Notes under the pieces: generated by a model
Seen by the model: the letters and a program-made list of their open reading frames with translations, nothing else
Databases searched by the model: none
What the model was told of the DNA's origin: nothing
Made by a program: the position numbers and the translations under genes
From: an uncultured Novosphingobium sp.
GTDB lineage: Bacteria > Pseudomonadota > Alphaproteobacteria > Sphingomonadales > Sphingomonadaceae
Direction: 5' to 3'
DNA length: 13,945 nucleotides
Assembly (NCBI GenBank): GCA_946886365.1
Contig: CAMPIM010000096.1
Span: forward strand, 1-13,945
Part shown: piece after piece, positions 13,221 through 13,945 of the stretch
Layout of the letters: every line of letters starts with the position of its first letter
Numbering within the stretch: the stretch's first letter is position 1

Positions 13221-13945
13221 ATGAAGATTCTTGTGCCCGTGAAGCGGGTCATTGACTATAATGTGAAGCCGCGTGTGAAGGCGGATGGGACGGGCGTTGA
13301 TCTGGCGAACGTCAAGATGAGCATGAACCCGTTTGACGAGATCGCGGTCGAGGAAGCCATTCGCCTAAAGGAAAAGGGCGTGGCGACTGAGGTCGTGGCG
13401 GTGTCGATCGGCGTTGCCAAGGCGCAGGAAACGCTGCGCACTGCCTTGGCGATGGGCGCGGATCGTGCGATCCTGATCCAGACGGATGACGAAGTCGAAC
13501 CGCTGGGCGTCGCCAAGCTGCTCGCCAAGGTGCAGGAAGAGGAAGGCGCTGGCCTGATCATCCTGGGCAAGCAGGCGATCGACGACGACAGTAACCAGAC
13601 CGGCCAGATGCTGGCGGCTCTGCTGAACCTGCCGCAGGGCACCTTTGCGTCGAAGGTCGAGGTTGAGGGCGACAAGGTCAGCGTGACCCGCGAAGTCGAT
13701 GGCGGCCTGGAGACGGTGAAGCTCAACGTCCCCGCGATCGTGACGACCGACCTGCGTTTGAACGAGCCGCGCTATGCGTCGCTGCCCAACATCATGAAGG
13801 CAAAGAGCAAGCCGCTCGCGGCCAAGACGCCCGCTGATTATGGCGTGGACATATCGCCGCGTCTAGAGACGCTGAAGGTCACCGAACCCGCCAAGCGTTC
13901 GGCTGGCGTCAAGGTGGCCGATGTCGATGAACTGGTCGCGAAGCT
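13221..13945 (+). CDS. etfB: Electron transfer flavoprotein beta subunit, 3'-truncated
   Basis: Beta subunit of ETF, the soluble FAD/AMP protein that takes electrons from acyl-CoA dehydrogenases to ETF:ubiquinone oxidoreductase. The frame is open from ATG 13221 to the window end, 241 codons; family members have about 249, so only a few residues are missing. It begins [20 protein letters not shown], followed by [18 protein letters not shown], the AMP/FAD-side [17 protein letters not shown], and the EtfB signature region [31 protein letters not shown]. etfA is expected directly downstream, outside the window. It is divergent from the thiolase/MaoC/lyase/dehydrogenase unit across 189 bp. The gene is probably the housekeeping etf and marks the edge of the catabolic locus, while also serving the dehydrogenase encoded at 7876-9057. 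Confidence 0.96.
   Translation, partial: MKILVPVKRVIDYNVKPRVKADGTGVDLANVKMSMNPFDEIAVEEAIRLKEKGVATEVVAVSIGVAKAQETLRTALAMGADRAILIQTDDEVEPLGVAKLLAKVQEEEGAGLIILGKQAIDDDSNQTGQMLAALLNLPQGTFASKVEVEGDKVSVTREVDGGLETVKLNVPAIVTTDLRLNEPRYASLPNIMKAKSKPLAAKTPADYGVDISPRLETLKVTEPAKRSAGVKVADVDELVAK

Noticed and set aside
13256..13726. A 156-codon reverse-strand open frame within etfB.
   Set aside because: The Ser/Thr/Arg-rich translation is antisense to a clear EtfB.

Overview
The window looks like a piece of an alphaproteobacterial chromosome, most likely a sphingomonad (Sphingobium/Novosphingobium-like). This is inferred from the high G+C content, the protein style and the dense packing of CoA-ester catabolic genes. 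No mobile element, CRISPR array, tRNA or rRNA was seen. Nearly all of it is coding, and all 15 genes fit the breakdown of an organic acid through CoA thioesters. The growth substrate cannot be read from the sequence.

Layout. (1) Bases 1-4732, + strand: the 3' part of a short-chain dehydrogenase (SDR), an Old Yellow Enzyme-type ene-reductase, a free-standing lipoyl domain protein, a beta-keto acid cleavage enzyme (BKACE) and an AMP-forming acyl-CoA ligase. A 13-bp-stem palindrome at 4742-4773 separates this from the next gene. (2) Bases 4784-5644, - strand: a two-domain MaoC hydratase (TTG start). It is divergent from an MDR-family NADP-dependent double-bond reductase on the + strand (5803-6831, GTG start); the shared 158-bp promoter region is rich in inverted repeats. 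(3) Bases 6856-13031, - strand, in transcription order: an HMG-CoA-synthase-like protein fused to a zinc-ribbon/OB-fold (DUF35) domain, an SCP-x-type thiolase, a single-domain MaoC hydratase, a CitE-like CoA-ester lyase and an acyl-CoA dehydrogenase. After a 153-bp gap with several inverted repeats come a MarR-family regulator and a small YCII-like protein. (4) From 13221, + strand: etfB, cut by the window edge, the likely start of an electron-transfer-flavoprotein operon that would take electrons from the dehydrogenase.

How the parts may work together (inference): the ligase makes the CoA ester; the acyl-CoA dehydrogenase, using ETF, introduces a double bond; MaoC enzymes hydrate it; carbon-carbon bonds are then cut by the thiolase/DUF35 pair and/or the CitE-like lyase. 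BKACE would move a beta-keto acid to a CoA ester plus acetoacetate. The two ene-reductases and the SDR would adjust unsaturated and hydroxy/keto intermediates. MarR is the obvious local regulator.

The most interesting item is the fusion protein at 11592-13031. By eye, all three catalytic positions of HMG-CoA synthase are replaced (Thr, Gln and Val for Glu, Cys and His), while the zinc-ribbon cysteines are intact. It looks like a catalytically dead synthase fold carrying the DUF35 subunit for the adjacent thiolase. This resembles the archaeal thiolase/HMG-CoA synthase/DUF35 complex, and the DUF35-thiolase pairs of steroid, ibuprofen and toluene catabolism, but with a built-in pseudoenzyme.
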